DNA of 64,000 bases from Palsa-504 sp963808615. GTDB taxonomy: Bacteria > Actinomycetota > Actinomycetes > Streptosporangiales > Streptosporangiaceae. Below are positions 9,099-17,407 of the stretch, piece after piece (positions within the stretch are counted from its first letter, which is position 1; each line of letters begins with the position of its first letter). The stretch is taken from assembly GCA_963808615.1 (NCBI GenBank), contig CAWEGV010000012.1, positions 434,001-498,000 of the forward strand, written 5' to 3'. A model generated the notes under the pieces. The model saw only the letters and a list, made by a program, of their open reading frames with translations, was not told where the DNA came from and did not search any database. Both the position numbers and the translations under genes were made by a program.

Positions 9099-9570
9099 CC
9101 TCGCGCCGCTGGCGTTCTTGCTCGGCCGGTGGGAAGGCGCCGGGATCGGCGGGTACCCGACCATCGAGTCGTTCAGGTTCGGCCAGGAGATCAGCTTCAG
9201 CCACAACGGCAAGCCGTTCCTCAGCTACGTCAGCAGGACCTGGCGGCTGGACGACGAAGGACGGATCGGCCTGCCGCTGGGCACAGAAAGCGGTTACTGG
9301 CGGCCGCGCCCGGACAACGAGGTCGAGGTGATGCTCGCCCATCCCACCGGGATCGTCGAGATCTACCTGGGCGAGATCTCCGGCACCCGGATCGAGATGG
9401 CCACCGATGTGGTCGCCCGCACGGCCACGGCCAAGGAGGTGACCGCCGGGCACCGGCTCTACGGACTGACCGGAGCCGACCTGGCCTACGCCTACGACAT
9501 GGCCGCCATGGGCCAGCCGCTCCAGCCCCACCTGTCGGCGCAACTGAAGCGAGTGAGCCCGGCCGAGTAG
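9088..9570 (+). CDS. Nitrobindin-like heme-binding beta-barrel (FABP family)
   Basis: This 160-residue protein belongs to the THAP4/nitrobindin family of ten-stranded heme barrels, members of which isomerise peroxynitrite to nitrate and bind NO. The N-terminus LAFLLGRWEGAGIGGYP contains the family motif GxWxGxG, and a histidine near the C-terminus (QPHLSAQLKR) is in the place of the proximal heme ligand. Length is normal. It is followed by a strong terminator and lies upstream of a Fur gene, a common actinobacterial order that fits a role in iron/heme or nitrosative stress. Confidence 0.85.
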   Translation: MHPDLAPLAFLLGRWEGAGIGGYPTIESFRFGQEISFSHNGKPFLSYVSRTWRLDDEGRIGLPLGTESGYWRPRPDNEVEVMLAHPTGIVEIYLGEISGTRIEMATDVVARTATAKEVTAGHRLYGLTGADLAYAYDMAAMGQPLQPHLSAQLKRVSPAE

Positions 9571-9605
9571 CAGCTACGGCGAGAATCGCGGGGCACTTGC
9601 CCCGC

Positions 9606-9651
9606 ATCGCGCGGTCCGTGAGGGGCCGTAGAGCCCCTCCGGTCGCGCGAT
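9606..9651 (+). terminator. Terminator hairpin after nitrobindin
   Basis: The arms ATCGCGCG (9606-9613) and CGCGCGAT (9644-9651) pair perfectly, with an inner stem GAGGGGC/GCCCCTC, so the whole forms a long interrupted hairpin 35 nt after the stop. Confidence 0.7.
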
Positions 9652-9686
9652 ATTACGGCGGGCCGCGCAGCGGGGCGCGGAGCGCA

Positions 9687-9717
9687 CCGGGGGGCTCCGG
9701 GGGGTCGTCCCCCCGGG
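9687..9717. repeat. G/C-tract hairpin repeat, copy 1
   Basis: Contains GGGGGGTCGTCCCCCCGG (9699-9716). Its exact reverse complement occurs at 24021-24038, and in both copies further G or C runs flank the 18-mer. This looks like a dispersed intergenic palindromic element. Confidence 0.55.
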
Positions 9718-10068
9718 CTAGCACAGACAATAAGAATCCCCGGGCGACTCCCGCGCCGTGCTCTGGTCGCAATGCGCGGGGACCGACTGGACAAGGTCGG
9801 CCAGCCCGGGGACTCGGTGCCTGTCAGGATTTAGCCGGCCGCCGCCCCACGGGACGTCGTGCCGGCGGGAAGGCGGCTAGCTGACAGCCACCTCGCGCGT
9901 CCGTTTACTATGCATGCTTTCGGACCACCTCCTTTCCCGCGTATCTCGCACGTTATCCGCGAGGCAGGCGGCAGGCAAGAGCATTTCGCCGTGCGCCCAA
10001 TCACAGTGCTTACTCACAAGGGCCCGCACTCGCGAGCCGGTCCTGGATAACGCTCACAGGCGCGCAAC

Positions 10069-10074
10069 TACTAT
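10069..10074 (+). promoter_or_regulatory. Probable -10 element of fur, leaderless start
   Basis: TACTAT lies 6 nt before the fur ATG, so transcription would start at or next to the start codon, a frequent actinobacterial leaderless arrangement. No clear -35 and no RBS are seen. Confidence 0.35.
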
Positions 10075-10080
10075 GGGGCC

Positions 10081-10533
10081 ATGAGTGCGGACGCACCGTC
10101 CCCAGAGCTGCCGGTGCGCGAATGGGACGAGCAACTCCGGGCCCGCGGCTACCGGGTGACGCCGCAGCGCCAGCTCGTGCTCGAGGCGGTGGCGCGGCTG
10201 GACCACGCGACCCCGGAGGAGATCGGCAACCAGGTACAGCAGACGGCACGCGGCGTCAACATCTCCACCATCTACCGGACGCTGGAGCTGCTCGAGCAGA
10301 TCGGCCTGGTCACCCACACCCACCTCAGGCACGGTGCGCCCATCTACCACCTGGCCAGCGACGCTGACCACGTGCACCTGTTCTGCCGCGAGTGCGGCCG
10401 GGTGACCGAGATCAGCCCGGACGCGATCCGCCCGCTGATCACCGCGCTGGACGAGCGGCACGGCTTCGAGACCGACGTCGGCCACCTGACCGTCTTCGGC
10501 CGCTGCCAGGACTGCCGGACGGCCGCCCAGTGA
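10081..10533 (+). CDS. Fur-family metalloregulator
   Basis: A 150-residue repressor of the Fur superfamily. The N-terminal winged helix (RVTPQRQLVLEAVARL, ~20-35; VNISTIYRTLELLEQIGLV) is complete. The dimerisation domain has the metal ligands HVHLFCRECG (~100-109) and a second CxxC (CQDC) near the C-terminus for structural zinc. Whether it senses iron, zinc or peroxide (CatR/PerR-like) cannot be decided from these residues. The stop overlaps the start of ygfZ (GTGA), so the two are co-translated. Confidence 0.88.
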   Translation: MSADAPSPELPVREWDEQLRARGYRVTPQRQLVLEAVARLDHATPEEIGNQVQQTARGVNISTIYRTLELLEQIGLVTHTHLRHGAPIYHLASDADHVHLFCRECGRVTEISPDAIRPLITALDERHGFETDVGHLTVFGRCQDCRTAAQ

Positions 10534-11588
10534 GCGGCCCGGAGCCGAGCGAGCTGCTGAACGTCCTGCCGGGAGCGGTCGAGGCCGGCTGGCCGGATGA
10601 GGGCGTCGCCGCTCACTACGGCGACCCGTTTCGTGAGCAGCGCGCGCTGGCCTCCTCCGCTGGACTGGTGGACCGGTCCAACCGGGGCGTGCTGAAGATC
10701 ACCGGCCAGGACCGGCTGGCCTGGCTGCACAGCCTGACCACCCAGCACCTGGAAGGGCTGGCGGCCGGGCAGAGCGCGCAGGCCCTCATCCTGAGCCCGA
10801 CCGGCCACCTGGAACACCACCTCGCGCTGACTGACGTCGGCACCTCGGTATGGCTGCACGTCGAGCCGGGGACCGCGGCGGCCCTGGCCGCTTTCCTGGA
10901 CTCCATGCGGTTCATGATGCGCGTCGAGGTTTCCGACGTCAGCCAGGACTACGCGGTGCTCACCGTGATGGGACCCGCGGGCGGCGATACCGCCGCGGGG
11001 CTCGACGGGGTAGCGGCGCGGATTGACCCGGGTCCGTTCGGCATCATCGATCTGATCGTGCCGCGGGACCTGCTGGCCGACGCGGCCGGTGAGCTGGTCC
11101 GGCGCGGAGGTCAGCCAGCGGGCATGTGGGCGTTCGAGGCGCTGCGGATCGCCGCCCGGGTGCCCAGGCTCGGCCTGGACACCGATCACCGGGCGATCCC
11201 GCACGAGGTCGGCTGGATCGAGACCGCGGTGCACCTGAACAAGGGCTGTTACCGGGGCCAGGAGACGGTGGCCAGGGTTCACAACCTCGGGCACCCGCCC
11301 CGGCGGCTGGTGTTCCTGCACCTGGACGGCAGCGCGGACCGGCTGCCCGCCCACGGCGACCCGGTCGAGCTTGACGGCCAGGGGGAAGGCACTACGGCCG
11401 TGGGCTTCGTCGGGTCGGCGGCCCGGCACTACGAGCTGGGCCCGATCGGTCTCGCGCTGGTCAAGCGCACCGTGCCGGCCGACGCGACGCTGCTGGCCGG
11501 GGGGGTCCCGGCCGCGCAGGAGGTCATCGTGCCGCCGGACACCGGCGCGAACGTGCAGGTGACGCTGCGCCGCCGGCAGATAATGTGA
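10530..11588 (+). CDS. ygfZ: tRNA-modifying / Fe-S assembly protein YgfZ (folate-binding)
   Basis: A 352-residue GcvT-fold protein of the YgfZ/IbaG-like family, which supports maturation of certain Fe-S enzymes in a folate-dependent way. The family signature KGCYRGQE is intact at ~240. The start GTG 10530 overlaps the fur stop; earlier starts in this frame would lie inside fur. Coupling to a Fur regulator fits iron-responsive control of Fe-S assembly. Confidence 0.88.
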   Translation: MSGPEPSELLNVLPGAVEAGWPDEGVAAHYGDPFREQRALASSAGLVDRSNRGVLKITGQDRLAWLHSLTTQHLEGLAAGQSAQALILSPTGHLEHHLALTDVGTSVWLHVEPGTAAALAAFLDSMRFMMRVEVSDVSQDYAVLTVMGPAGGDTAAGLDGVAARIDPGPFGIIDLIVPRDLLADAAGELVRRGGQPAGMWAFEALRIAARVPRLGLDTDHRAIPHEVGWIETAVHLNKGCYRGQETVARVHNLGHPPRRLVFLHLDGSADRLPAHGDPVELDGQGEGTTAVGFVGSAARHYELGPIGLALVKRTVPADATLLAGGVPAAQEVIVPPDTGANVQVTLRRRQIM

Positions 11589-11616
11589 GAGTTCCACCTC
11601 ATGGGGAGGTCAGCCC

Positions 11617-12544
11617 GTGCTGCGCAGGATCCTGCTCGCGGCCTCAGCCAGTCCCCGGCTGCGCCGGCTTATCACCACCGCACCGCAGACGCGGGCCATC
11701 GTTGATTCGTATGTGGCGGGAGAAACGTCCGACGACGCGGTGCGGGTGACCCGTGAGCTGCGGGCCGCCGGCCTGCTCGTCACCCTGGACTACCTGGGCG
11801 AGGACACCAAGGACGAGGCTCAGGCCGTGGCCGTCACCGAGGAGTACGTCGAACTGCTCGGCAAGCTCGGCGCCGAGGGACTGACCCACGGCGGGGTGAC
11901 CGAGGTCTCGGTCAAGCCGACCGCGGTCGGGCTGTTCCTCAGCCAGCAGGCCGCGACGGACAACATCTCGCGGATCTGCGCCGCCGCGGCCGAGGTCGGC
12001 ACCACCGTGACCCTCGACGCCGAGGAGCACACCGCGATCGAGCCCACGCTGCGGATCGCGGCCAAGCTGCGGGCCGAGCACGCCGACCTCGGCTGCGTGG
12101 TCCAGGCCTGCCTGCGGCGCGCCGAGGCGGACTGCCGCACGCTGGCCGCCTACGGCGTGCGGGTCAGGCTGTGCAAGGGCGCCTACAGCGAGCCGGAGAG
12201 CGTGGCCTTCACTGCGCGCCGCGACGTCGACCTGTCCTACGCGCGCTGCCTGCGGGTGCTGATGAACGGGCCCGGTTACCCGATGCTCGCCACCCATGAC
12301 CCGCGGCTGATCGAGATCGCCGGATCGCTGGCGCTGCTGCTCGGCCGGGCCCCGGACAGCTTTGAGTACCAGATGCTGTACGGCATCCGCCCGGGCGAGC
12401 AGCGACGGCTGGCCGGCACCGGGGCGCGGATGCGGGTGTACGTCCCCTACGGCGAGGACTGGTACGCCTACCTGGTGCGCAGGCTGGCCGAACGCCCGGC
12501 CAACCTGGCCTTCTTCCTGCGCTCGCTCGGCTCGAAGAACTTAG
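11617..12544 (+). CDS. Proline dehydrogenase, stop codon displaced
   Basis: The FAD enzyme oxidises proline to delta-1-pyrroline-5-carboxylate. The 308 recognisable residues form the monofunctional PRODH TIM barrel, with LCKGAYSEPE (~188) and the C-terminal FAD/substrate helix (DWYAYLVRRLAERPAN). It begins at GTG 11617 after an AGGAGG-type RBS (GGGGAGG). Family members stop about where this one reads SLGSKN. Here the next bases are TTAG, so TAG (12542-12544) is out of frame by one base and the frame stays open to 13023, antiphase over proC. One extra T would explain this. Coordinates here stop at the out-of-frame TAG. Confidence 0.8.
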
Positions 12545-13426
12545 GTGCCGCTGATGATCGCGATTCTCGGGACCGGCAAGATGGGCGAGGCGCTGCTGTC
12601 GGGGCTGCTGCGCGCGGGCTGGCCGCCGGCGGCCCTGGTGGTCGCGGCCCGGCGCGAGGACCGGGCGGCCGAGCTGCGGGAGCGGTACGGAGTGCGGGTC
12701 ACGGACGCCTCCTCGGCCGCGAAGATGGCGGACACCGTGGTCCTGGCGGTCAAGCCGCAGGACATGGACGCGCTGCTGGACCAGATCGCGCCGGCGCTGC
12801 CGCCGGACCGGCTGGTGGTCTCGGTCGCGGCGGGAATCACCACCGCGTTCATCGAGCGGCGGCTGGCCGGGGAGGTTCCGGTCGTCCGGGTGATGTCGAA
12901 CACGCCGGTCCTGGTGGACGAGGCGATGAGCGTGATCTCCGGGGGAGCCTACGCGGGCGAGGAGCACCTGCGCCGCGCGGAGGAACTGCTCCGCCCGGTA
13001 GGCAAGGTGCTGCGCATCCCTGAATCCCAGCAGGACGCGGCGACCGCGCTGTCCGGCAGCGGGCCCGCGTACGTGTACTACCTGGTCGAGGCCATGGTCG
13101 ACGCCGCCATCCTGCTCGGCATGGCGCGCGGCGCGGCAATGGAGATGGTGACCCAGGCCGTCTACGGCGCGGCCACCATGCTGCGGGAACGGGGCGAGCA
13201 TCCGGTGATCCTGCGCGAGGCGGTGACCTCCCCGGGGGGAACGACGATCTCCGCGATCAGGGAGCTCGAGCGGCATGGCGTGCGGGCCGCGTTCCTGGCC
13301 GCCATCGAGGCCGCGCGGGACCGCGGCCGGGAACTCGGCGCCGACCCCGCCCACGAGGCCGCCGGCCGGGCCGGCCCGGCCGGCTCCGCCGGCCCCGGGG
13401 ACGCGGGCGGGGACGGGAGGCGGTAG
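12545..13426 (+). CDS. proC: Pyrroline-5-carboxylate reductase
   Basis: It reduces pyrroline-5-carboxylate to proline with NAD(P)H, the last step of proline synthesis and the reverse of the upstream gene's reaction. The N-terminal Rossmann fold begins MIAILGTGKMGEALLSGLL, and the family signature near ~200-220 (REAVTSPGGTTISAIRELE) is complete. Either GTG 12545 or ATG 12554 could be the start; both are in frame. The last ~25 residues are a Gly/Ala/Pro-rich tail. It overlaps acuC by 1 nt. Confidence 0.92.
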   Translation: MPLMIAILGTGKMGEALLSGLLRAGWPPAALVVAARREDRAAELRERYGVRVTDASSAAKMADTVVLAVKPQDMDALLDQIAPALPPDRLVVSVAAGITTAFIERRLAGEVPVVRVMSNTPVLVDEAMSVISGGAYAGEEHLRRAEELLRPVGKVLRIPESQQDAATALSGSGPAYVYYLVEAMVDAAILLGMARGAAMEMVTQAVYGAATMLRERGEHPVILREAVTSPGGTTISAIRELERHGVRAAFLAAIEAARDRGRELGADPAHEAAGRAGPAGSAGPGDAGGDGRR

Positions 13427-14604
13427 TGGCAGGCTCGCTCTCGCTGGTCTGGGACGAGCGCCTGACCGGCTATGACTTCGGGCCGGGCCATCCGCTGGCG
13501 CCGGTCCGGGTCGAGCTGACCATGGCGCTGGCGCGCGAGCTCGGCGTGCTGGCCCAGCCCTCGGTCTCGGTGCGGGTCCCCGCCCCGGCCGAGATGGAAG
13601 AGCTCGAGCTGGTCCACGACGCGGCCTACATCGACGCGGTCCGCCAGGCGGGATACGACGGGCTGGGCAACGGCAGGTTCGGGCTCGGGACCCCGGACAA
13701 CCCGGTGTTCGACGGCATGCACGAAGCCTCCGCGCTGGTCGCGGGCGCGACGCTGGCGGCCGCCCGCGCGGTCTGGCGCGGCGAGGCCCTGCACGCGGTG
13801 AACATCGCCGGCGGCCTGCACCACGCGATGCGCGGCTATGCCAGCGGCTTTTGCGTCTACAACGACCCGGCCATCGCGATCAGCTGGCTGCTGGCCGAGG
13901 GCGCGCAGCGAGTGGCCTACGTGGATGTCGACGTGCACCACGGGGACGGCGTGCAGGCGGCGTTCTACCACGACCCGCGGGTCCTGACCATCAGCCTGCA
14001 CGAGCATCCGGCGACCTTGTTCCCCGGGACCGGGCTGGCGTCAGAGACCGGCAGCGGGGACGGCCGCGGGTACGCGGTCAACGTGGCCCTGCCCGCGGGC
14101 ACCGGCGACGCCGGATGGCTGCGCGCGTTCGACGCCGTGGTCCCGCCGCTGCTGCGTTCCTTCCGGCCGGAGGTGCTGGTCAGCCAGCACGGCTGCGACA
14201 GCCACCGGCTGGACCCGCTGGCCCACCTCGAGCTCAGCATCGATGCCCAGCGCCGCGCCGCGGTCATGATTCATGACCTGGCCCACGAGACCGCGGACGG
14301 CAAGTGGCTGCTCACCGGCGGCGGCGGATACGAGCTGGTTCAGGTGGTGCCCAGATCCTGGACCCATCTGCTCGCGGTGGCGGCGGGCAGCCCGGTCGAT
14401 CCCGGCCTGGCCGTGCCGGCCAGCTGGCGGGCCCTGGCCACCGACCGGGCCGGCGAGGAAGCGCCCACGCTGATGACGGACGGCCAGCCCGCGGACTACG
14501 TTCCGGTCGCCTCGGGGATCGATCCTGGCGACCGGGTGGACGCTTCGATCGTGAACACCTGCCGCGCCACCTTTTCCTGGCACGGTCTGCCCGCGCCGAT
14601 GTGA
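13426..14604 (+). CDS. acuC: AcuC-like class I histone-deacetylase-family protein
   Basis: A 392-residue zinc deacetylase fold. Bacterial AcuC deacetylates acetyl-CoA synthetase. The key segments are present: NIAGGLHHAMRGYASGFCVYND (active-site histidines), YVDVDVHHGDGVQ (zinc Asp/His) and the later SQHGCDSH. It is the last gene of the PRODH-proC-acuC run, the start GTG 13426 overlapping the proC stop. The order AcuC followed by a small excisionase-type HTH gene is conserved in actinomycetes. Confidence 0.88.
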   Translation: MAGSLSLVWDERLTGYDFGPGHPLAPVRVELTMALARELGVLAQPSVSVRVPAPAEMEELELVHDAAYIDAVRQAGYDGLGNGRFGLGTPDNPVFDGMHEASALVAGATLAAARAVWRGEALHAVNIAGGLHHAMRGYASGFCVYNDPAIAISWLLAEGAQRVAYVDVDVHHGDGVQAAFYHDPRVLTISLHEHPATLFPGTGLASETGSGDGRGYAVNVALPAGTGDAGWLRAFDAVVPPLLRSFRPEVLVSQHGCDSHRLDPLAHLELSIDAQRRAAVMIHDLAHETADGKWLLTGGGGYELVQVVPRSWTHLLAVAAGSPVDPGLAVPASWRALATDRAGEEAPTLMTDGQPADYVPVASGIDPGDRVDASIVNTCRATFSWHGLPAPM

Positions 14605-14662
14605 TGCGGCCGGACGGCCCACCGGGACGCCCCGCCCTGGACGGGCCGCGGCATCCGTTTTT
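14603..14662 (+). terminator. Terminator after acuC
   Basis: GATGCGGCC at 14603 can pair with GGCCGCGGCATC ending at 14655 (bulged), followed by a short T-rich stretch CGTTTTTG. Confidence 0.5.
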
Positions 14663-14718
14663 GTCGTGGTCTGAGTGATTGTGGCGAACAGTACCAACAA
14701 TGAGGCTGCGGACGGGGG

Positions 14719-14746
14719 TTGCTCTTTTCTGTACGGGACTTACTCT
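14719..14746 (+). promoter_or_regulatory. Candidate promoter of the excisionase-type HTH gene
   Basis: TTGCTC (14719-14724) and TACTCT (14741-14746) are separated by 16 bp, a fair match to a housekeeping -35/-10 pair about 70 nt before the start codon. Confidence 0.4.
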
Positions 14747-14814
14747 GGAGACGTACGTGACTGGTGGGCAAAATCCCGTCAAGTGCTCGGCTTCGTGCGG
14801 AAGAGGCAACTCCG

Positions 14815-15015
14815 ATGGCAGGCGAAACCCCCCTTAGCGACGTAAGATTCCTGACCGTTGCCGAAGTGGCCTTGATCATGCGCGTGTCTAAGATGACCGT
14901 GTATCGCCTGGTGCACTCCGGCGAGCTGGAAGCGATCCGCGTGGGACGTTCCTTCCGGGTACCCGAGCAGGCAGTTAATCAGTACCTGAGAGCTGCCTTC
15001 GTGGGCACCGGGTAG
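14815..15015 (+). CDS. Small excisionase-family (MerR-like) helix-turn-helix protein
   Basis: A 66-residue protein that is essentially one HTH_17/excisionase domain: FLTVAEVALIMRVSKMTVYR (helix-turn-helix) followed by the wing IRVGRSFRVPEQAVNQYL. It is one of the most conserved small DNA-binding proteins of actinomycetes at this locus; its targets are not evident. The frame opens earlier, but ATG 14815 is where family members begin (MAGETPLSD). A 10-bp-stem terminator follows 8 nt later. Confidence 0.85.
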   Translation: MAGETPLSDVRFLTVAEVALIMRVSKMTVYRLVHSGELEAIRVGRSFRVPEQAVNQYLRAAFVGTG

Positions 15016-15023
15016 GCCCTGAT

Positions 15024-15049
15024 GTAACCGGGTCATGGCACCCGGTTAC
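15024..15049 (+). terminator. Terminator hairpin after the HTH gene
   Basis: GTAACCGGGT (15024-15033) and ACCCGGTTAC (15040-15049) form a perfect 10-bp stem with the loop CATGGC. Confidence 0.75.
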
Positions 15050-15312
15050 GGGGCAGAGCCGGGTCGCTGTACCGCAGGGTCCGGGTCGAATCGGGCGGGC
15101 GGCGTGACGTGATCGCCGCCACGGCCGGCCGCCCGCGGGTGCGCGCCTGCTTGCACCCTTGTCCCGTTGAGAAGCCGGATGGTCCCGGTCCACCGCGCGC
15201 CCGCGCCGCAGCGGGGGTACCCTCTTAGGTCGGGTGTGTGTCCAGCCGCCCTGACCGGGCCAGGGTGTTGTGGGCGTGCCCGTCATCCGCACTGCCGAGA
15301 AGGGTTGGTCCT

Positions 15313-15411
15313 GTGGGGTCTGTCATCAAGAAGCGCCGCAAGCGCATGGCCAAGAAGAAGCACCGCAAGCTGCTGAAGAAGACGCGCATCCAGCGCAGGA
15401 ACAAGAAGTAA
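15313..15411 (+). CDS. Small ribosomal protein bS22 (AURKAIP1/COX24 domain)
   Basis: A 32-residue, extremely basic peptide starting at GTG 15313 (GSVIKKRRKRMAKKKHRKLL, then KKTRIQRRNKK). It matches the actinobacterial AURKAIP1/COX24-domain peptide that was seen as bS22 in the Mycobacterium 30S subunit. It is often missed in automatic annotation because of its length. It stands alone between the HTH gene and the 7-TM/ABM gene, a conserved position. Confidence 0.9.
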   Translation: MGSVIKKRRKRMAKKKHRKLLKKTRIQRRNKK

Positions 15412-15466
15412 CCGGCTCTGCGGTCATGATCACGGCGTGGTCAGGCACCGGGCACCGTAGGGACTG

Positions 15467-16948
15467 ATGTCTCTTCCGGTCCTGCTCGGGTTCGCGGGCG
15501 TGCTGGTCGCGGCCGTGGCCACCGGCCTGCTCGCCGGGCGGTGTGCCCGTCAGCCGAGGATGGCGTTCATCGCCTGGACGGGCACGACCCTGGCCCTGAC
15601 GGCCGCGCTGGCCGCCGAGAGCACGGGCTTTGCCAGCGGCTTCGGCCCGGCCACGTTCCGTGCCATCCAGTTGTTCGCGCTGCTGCTGGCACCGCTGTGG
15701 GCCGCCTGGGGGCTGGCCGAGCTGCTCTGGCCGAACGAGGCCGCCCGGTTCGGCGCCAGGCTGGCGTGCAGCGCGCTGACGGTTATCGGGTGCGTGATCC
15801 TGGCCACCGACCCGCTCACCGCGCACTCGTTCGCCAAGTCCTGGCCGTCGGCTGGCCAGCACTACCAGCCGCCGTCGCACTACATGCTGGACGCGGCCCA
15901 GGCCGTCGCGGTCATCATCGCCGTCACGACGGTGGGCCTGGCCGCGGTGCGGGCCACGAACGGCCGGCCGCGGCGCGGTGCGCTGGCCGGCGCCGCCCTG
16001 GTCGGGCTGGCCGTGCTCATCCTCGTCGCGCAGCGCTTCTCGCTGCCCGCCAGGTCGCTGTACCCGCTGATCGGCATGGCGGCGGCCGCGCTGGTCTGGT
16101 TCGGCGCGGTCGTGCTCGACAAGCCGGCCAGCCAGGGCCTGCGGGACCGCCAGGCCGGCCGGGGGCGCCGCGAGGGGCCAGAGGCTCGGGACCGTGAGTC
16201 GGCCGGCTACCAGAACCAGGCCGCCGCGAACGGTTACCGCGGACCGGACAGCGGCGGCGGGCCCCATCCTCCCGGTGACCTGGGTGAGGCTGGCCGGCCC
16301 GATCCGGCCGGGCGGCCCGCCCCGCTCCCGGAGGCCGGGCCCGGCGCAGGCCTGGCCGGAGCCGCGGCCGGGTTCGGAGCGCACGCCCAGCCGGGCGGAT
16401 CGCCAGCCGCCGCGTCGTCCCGGCCCTACGGCCGGATCCTGATCTTCACCCTGCTCGATAACCGGGTAACCGATTTCGACCGGTTCGCCGAGCAGGCGGC
16501 GGAGGAGGTCAGGACCCGAGAGCCCGGCACCCTGGTCTACGTCATTCACCTGGTGCCCAACGCTGCGATGCAGCGGATCTTCTACGAGATCTACCGGGAC
16601 CGGGAGGCATTCGACCACCATGAGCGCCAGCCGTATATGCAGCGGTTCGTGGCCGAGCGTAGGTCGTGTGTGCTGGCCACCAACGTCATCGAGTTGAGAC
16701 TGAAGTACGCCAAGGTCGCCCCGCTGCCGAACCCGCAGCCCCCGGTCGCCGCGGGGCCGCCGCGACCGGCGGCGCAGCCGCCGCCCGGCCAGCCGCTGCG
16801 CCAGCCGCCCGGCCAGCCGCCGGGCCAGGCGCAGGGCCAGCCGTCTCCGGGCACCCGGGGAGCCCAGGCCCTCGAGCCGTTGCCGCCGGGCCCTTTGGGT
16901 TCGGACCGGCGGCTGCCTTCGGCGGGTCGGCTTCACGGCGGCAGCTGA
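15467..16948 (+). CDS. Seven-span membrane protein fused to an antibiotic-biosynthesis-monooxygenase (ABM) domain
   Basis: The first ~215 residues contain seven hydrophobic spans (MSLPVLLGFAGVLVAAVATG at the start, the last ending near IGMAAAALVWFGAVVLD). A disordered Gly/Pro linker of ~100 residues follows. From ~322 (RILIFTLLDNRVTDFDRFAE) to ~410 there is a dimeric alpha-beta barrel of the ABM type, with the typical IYRDREAFDHHERQPYMQRF. The tail is proline/glutamine-rich. Isolated ABM domains act as small heme- or quinone-type oxygenases or as stress proteins; here it would face the cytoplasm. Substrate unknown. The stop is 1 nt before the glutaredoxin start. Confidence 0.75.
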   Translation: MSLPVLLGFAGVLVAAVATGLLAGRCARQPRMAFIAWTGTTLALTAALAAESTGFASGFGPATFRAIQLFALLLAPLWAAWGLAELLWPNEAARFGARLACSALTVIGCVILATDPLTAHSFAKSWPSAGQHYQPPSHYMLDAAQAVAVIIAVTTVGLAAVRATNGRPRRGALAGAALVGLAVLILVAQRFSLPARSLYPLIGMAAAALVWFGAVVLDKPASQGLRDRQAGRGRREGPEARDRESAGYQNQAAANGYRGPDSGGGPHPPGDLGEAGRPDPAGRPAPLPEAGPGAGLAGAAAGFGAHAQPGGSPAAASSRPYGRILIFTLLDNRVTDFDRFAEQAAEEVRTREPGTLVYVIHLVPNAAMQRIFYEIYRDREAFDHHERQPYMQRFVAERRSCVLATNVIELRLKYAKVAPLPNPQPPVAAGPPRPAAQPPPGQPLRQPPGQPPGQAQGQPSPGTRGAQALEPLPPGPLGSDRRLPSAGRLHGGS

Positions 16949-16949
16949 C

Positions 16950-17225
16950 ATGGCCGCCAGCACACCCGCCGGAGCGCGGGGCGAGCCCCGGATCACGCTG
17001 CTGGGACGCCCGGGCTGCCACTTGTGCGATGATGCCCGGGCGGTCATCGAGCGGGTGGCTGGCGACCTGGGCGTGGGCTGGGAAGAGCGGGACATCACCG
17101 CCTCGCCCGATGATCTGCGTGAGTACTGGGACAAGATCCCCGTGACGCTGGTCGACGGGGTGCAGGTCGATTTCTGGCGGATCAGCGAGGCCCGGCTGCG
17201 GGCCGCGCTCGGCCCGCCTTCGTGA
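16950..17225 (+). CDS. Glutaredoxin-like protein (DUF836)
   Basis: A 91-residue thioredoxin-fold protein with the redox motif CHLC (RPGCHLCDDARAVIERV, ~27-43) and the cis-proline segment KIPVTLVDGVQVD. It is a conserved neighbour upstream of rex in actinomycetes. Likely a cytosolic thiol-disulfide reductase; partner unknown. Confidence 0.85.
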   Translation: MAASTPAGARGEPRITLLGRPGCHLCDDARAVIERVAGDLGVGWEERDITASPDDLREYWDKIPVTLVDGVQVDFWRISEARLRAALGPPS

Positions 17226-17247
17226 CCGGCCGCCCCGCTCGGCAGGC

Positions 17248-17273
17248 GCCTTTGTGAACCCATGCACAAAGGC
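17248..17273 (+). promoter_or_regulatory. Rex operator upstream of rex-hem genes
   Basis: TTGTGAACCCATGCACAA (17252-17269) resembles the Rex consensus TTGTGAAnnnnTTCACAA. Its outer arms GCCTTTGTG/CACAAAGGC are perfectly inverted (17248-17256 and 17265-17273). Position 135 nt before rex suggests autoregulation, as in Streptomyces. Confidence 0.75.
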
Positions 17274-17407
17274 GTACCGTGGAAGGCGTACTGTGGAATG
17301 ACGTCGGCTGACGCGGGCTCTCAGGATCGCACCCCCAGAAGCCCGGACCCCAAGGAGCTCGCACCCAGGAGCCAGTTTTCCCGGAGCCCGACCCCAGGAG
17401 CGCTGCC

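Larger units (their letters stand above)
9571..10080 (+). other. 510-bp intergenic region between nitrobindin and fur
   Basis: No convincing gene is present. It holds a terminator hairpin (9606-9651), a G/C-tract hairpin repeated elsewhere in the window (9687-9717), an unremarkable stretch, and the fur promoter at its right end. I checked it for tRNA genes and saw none. Confidence 0.6.
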
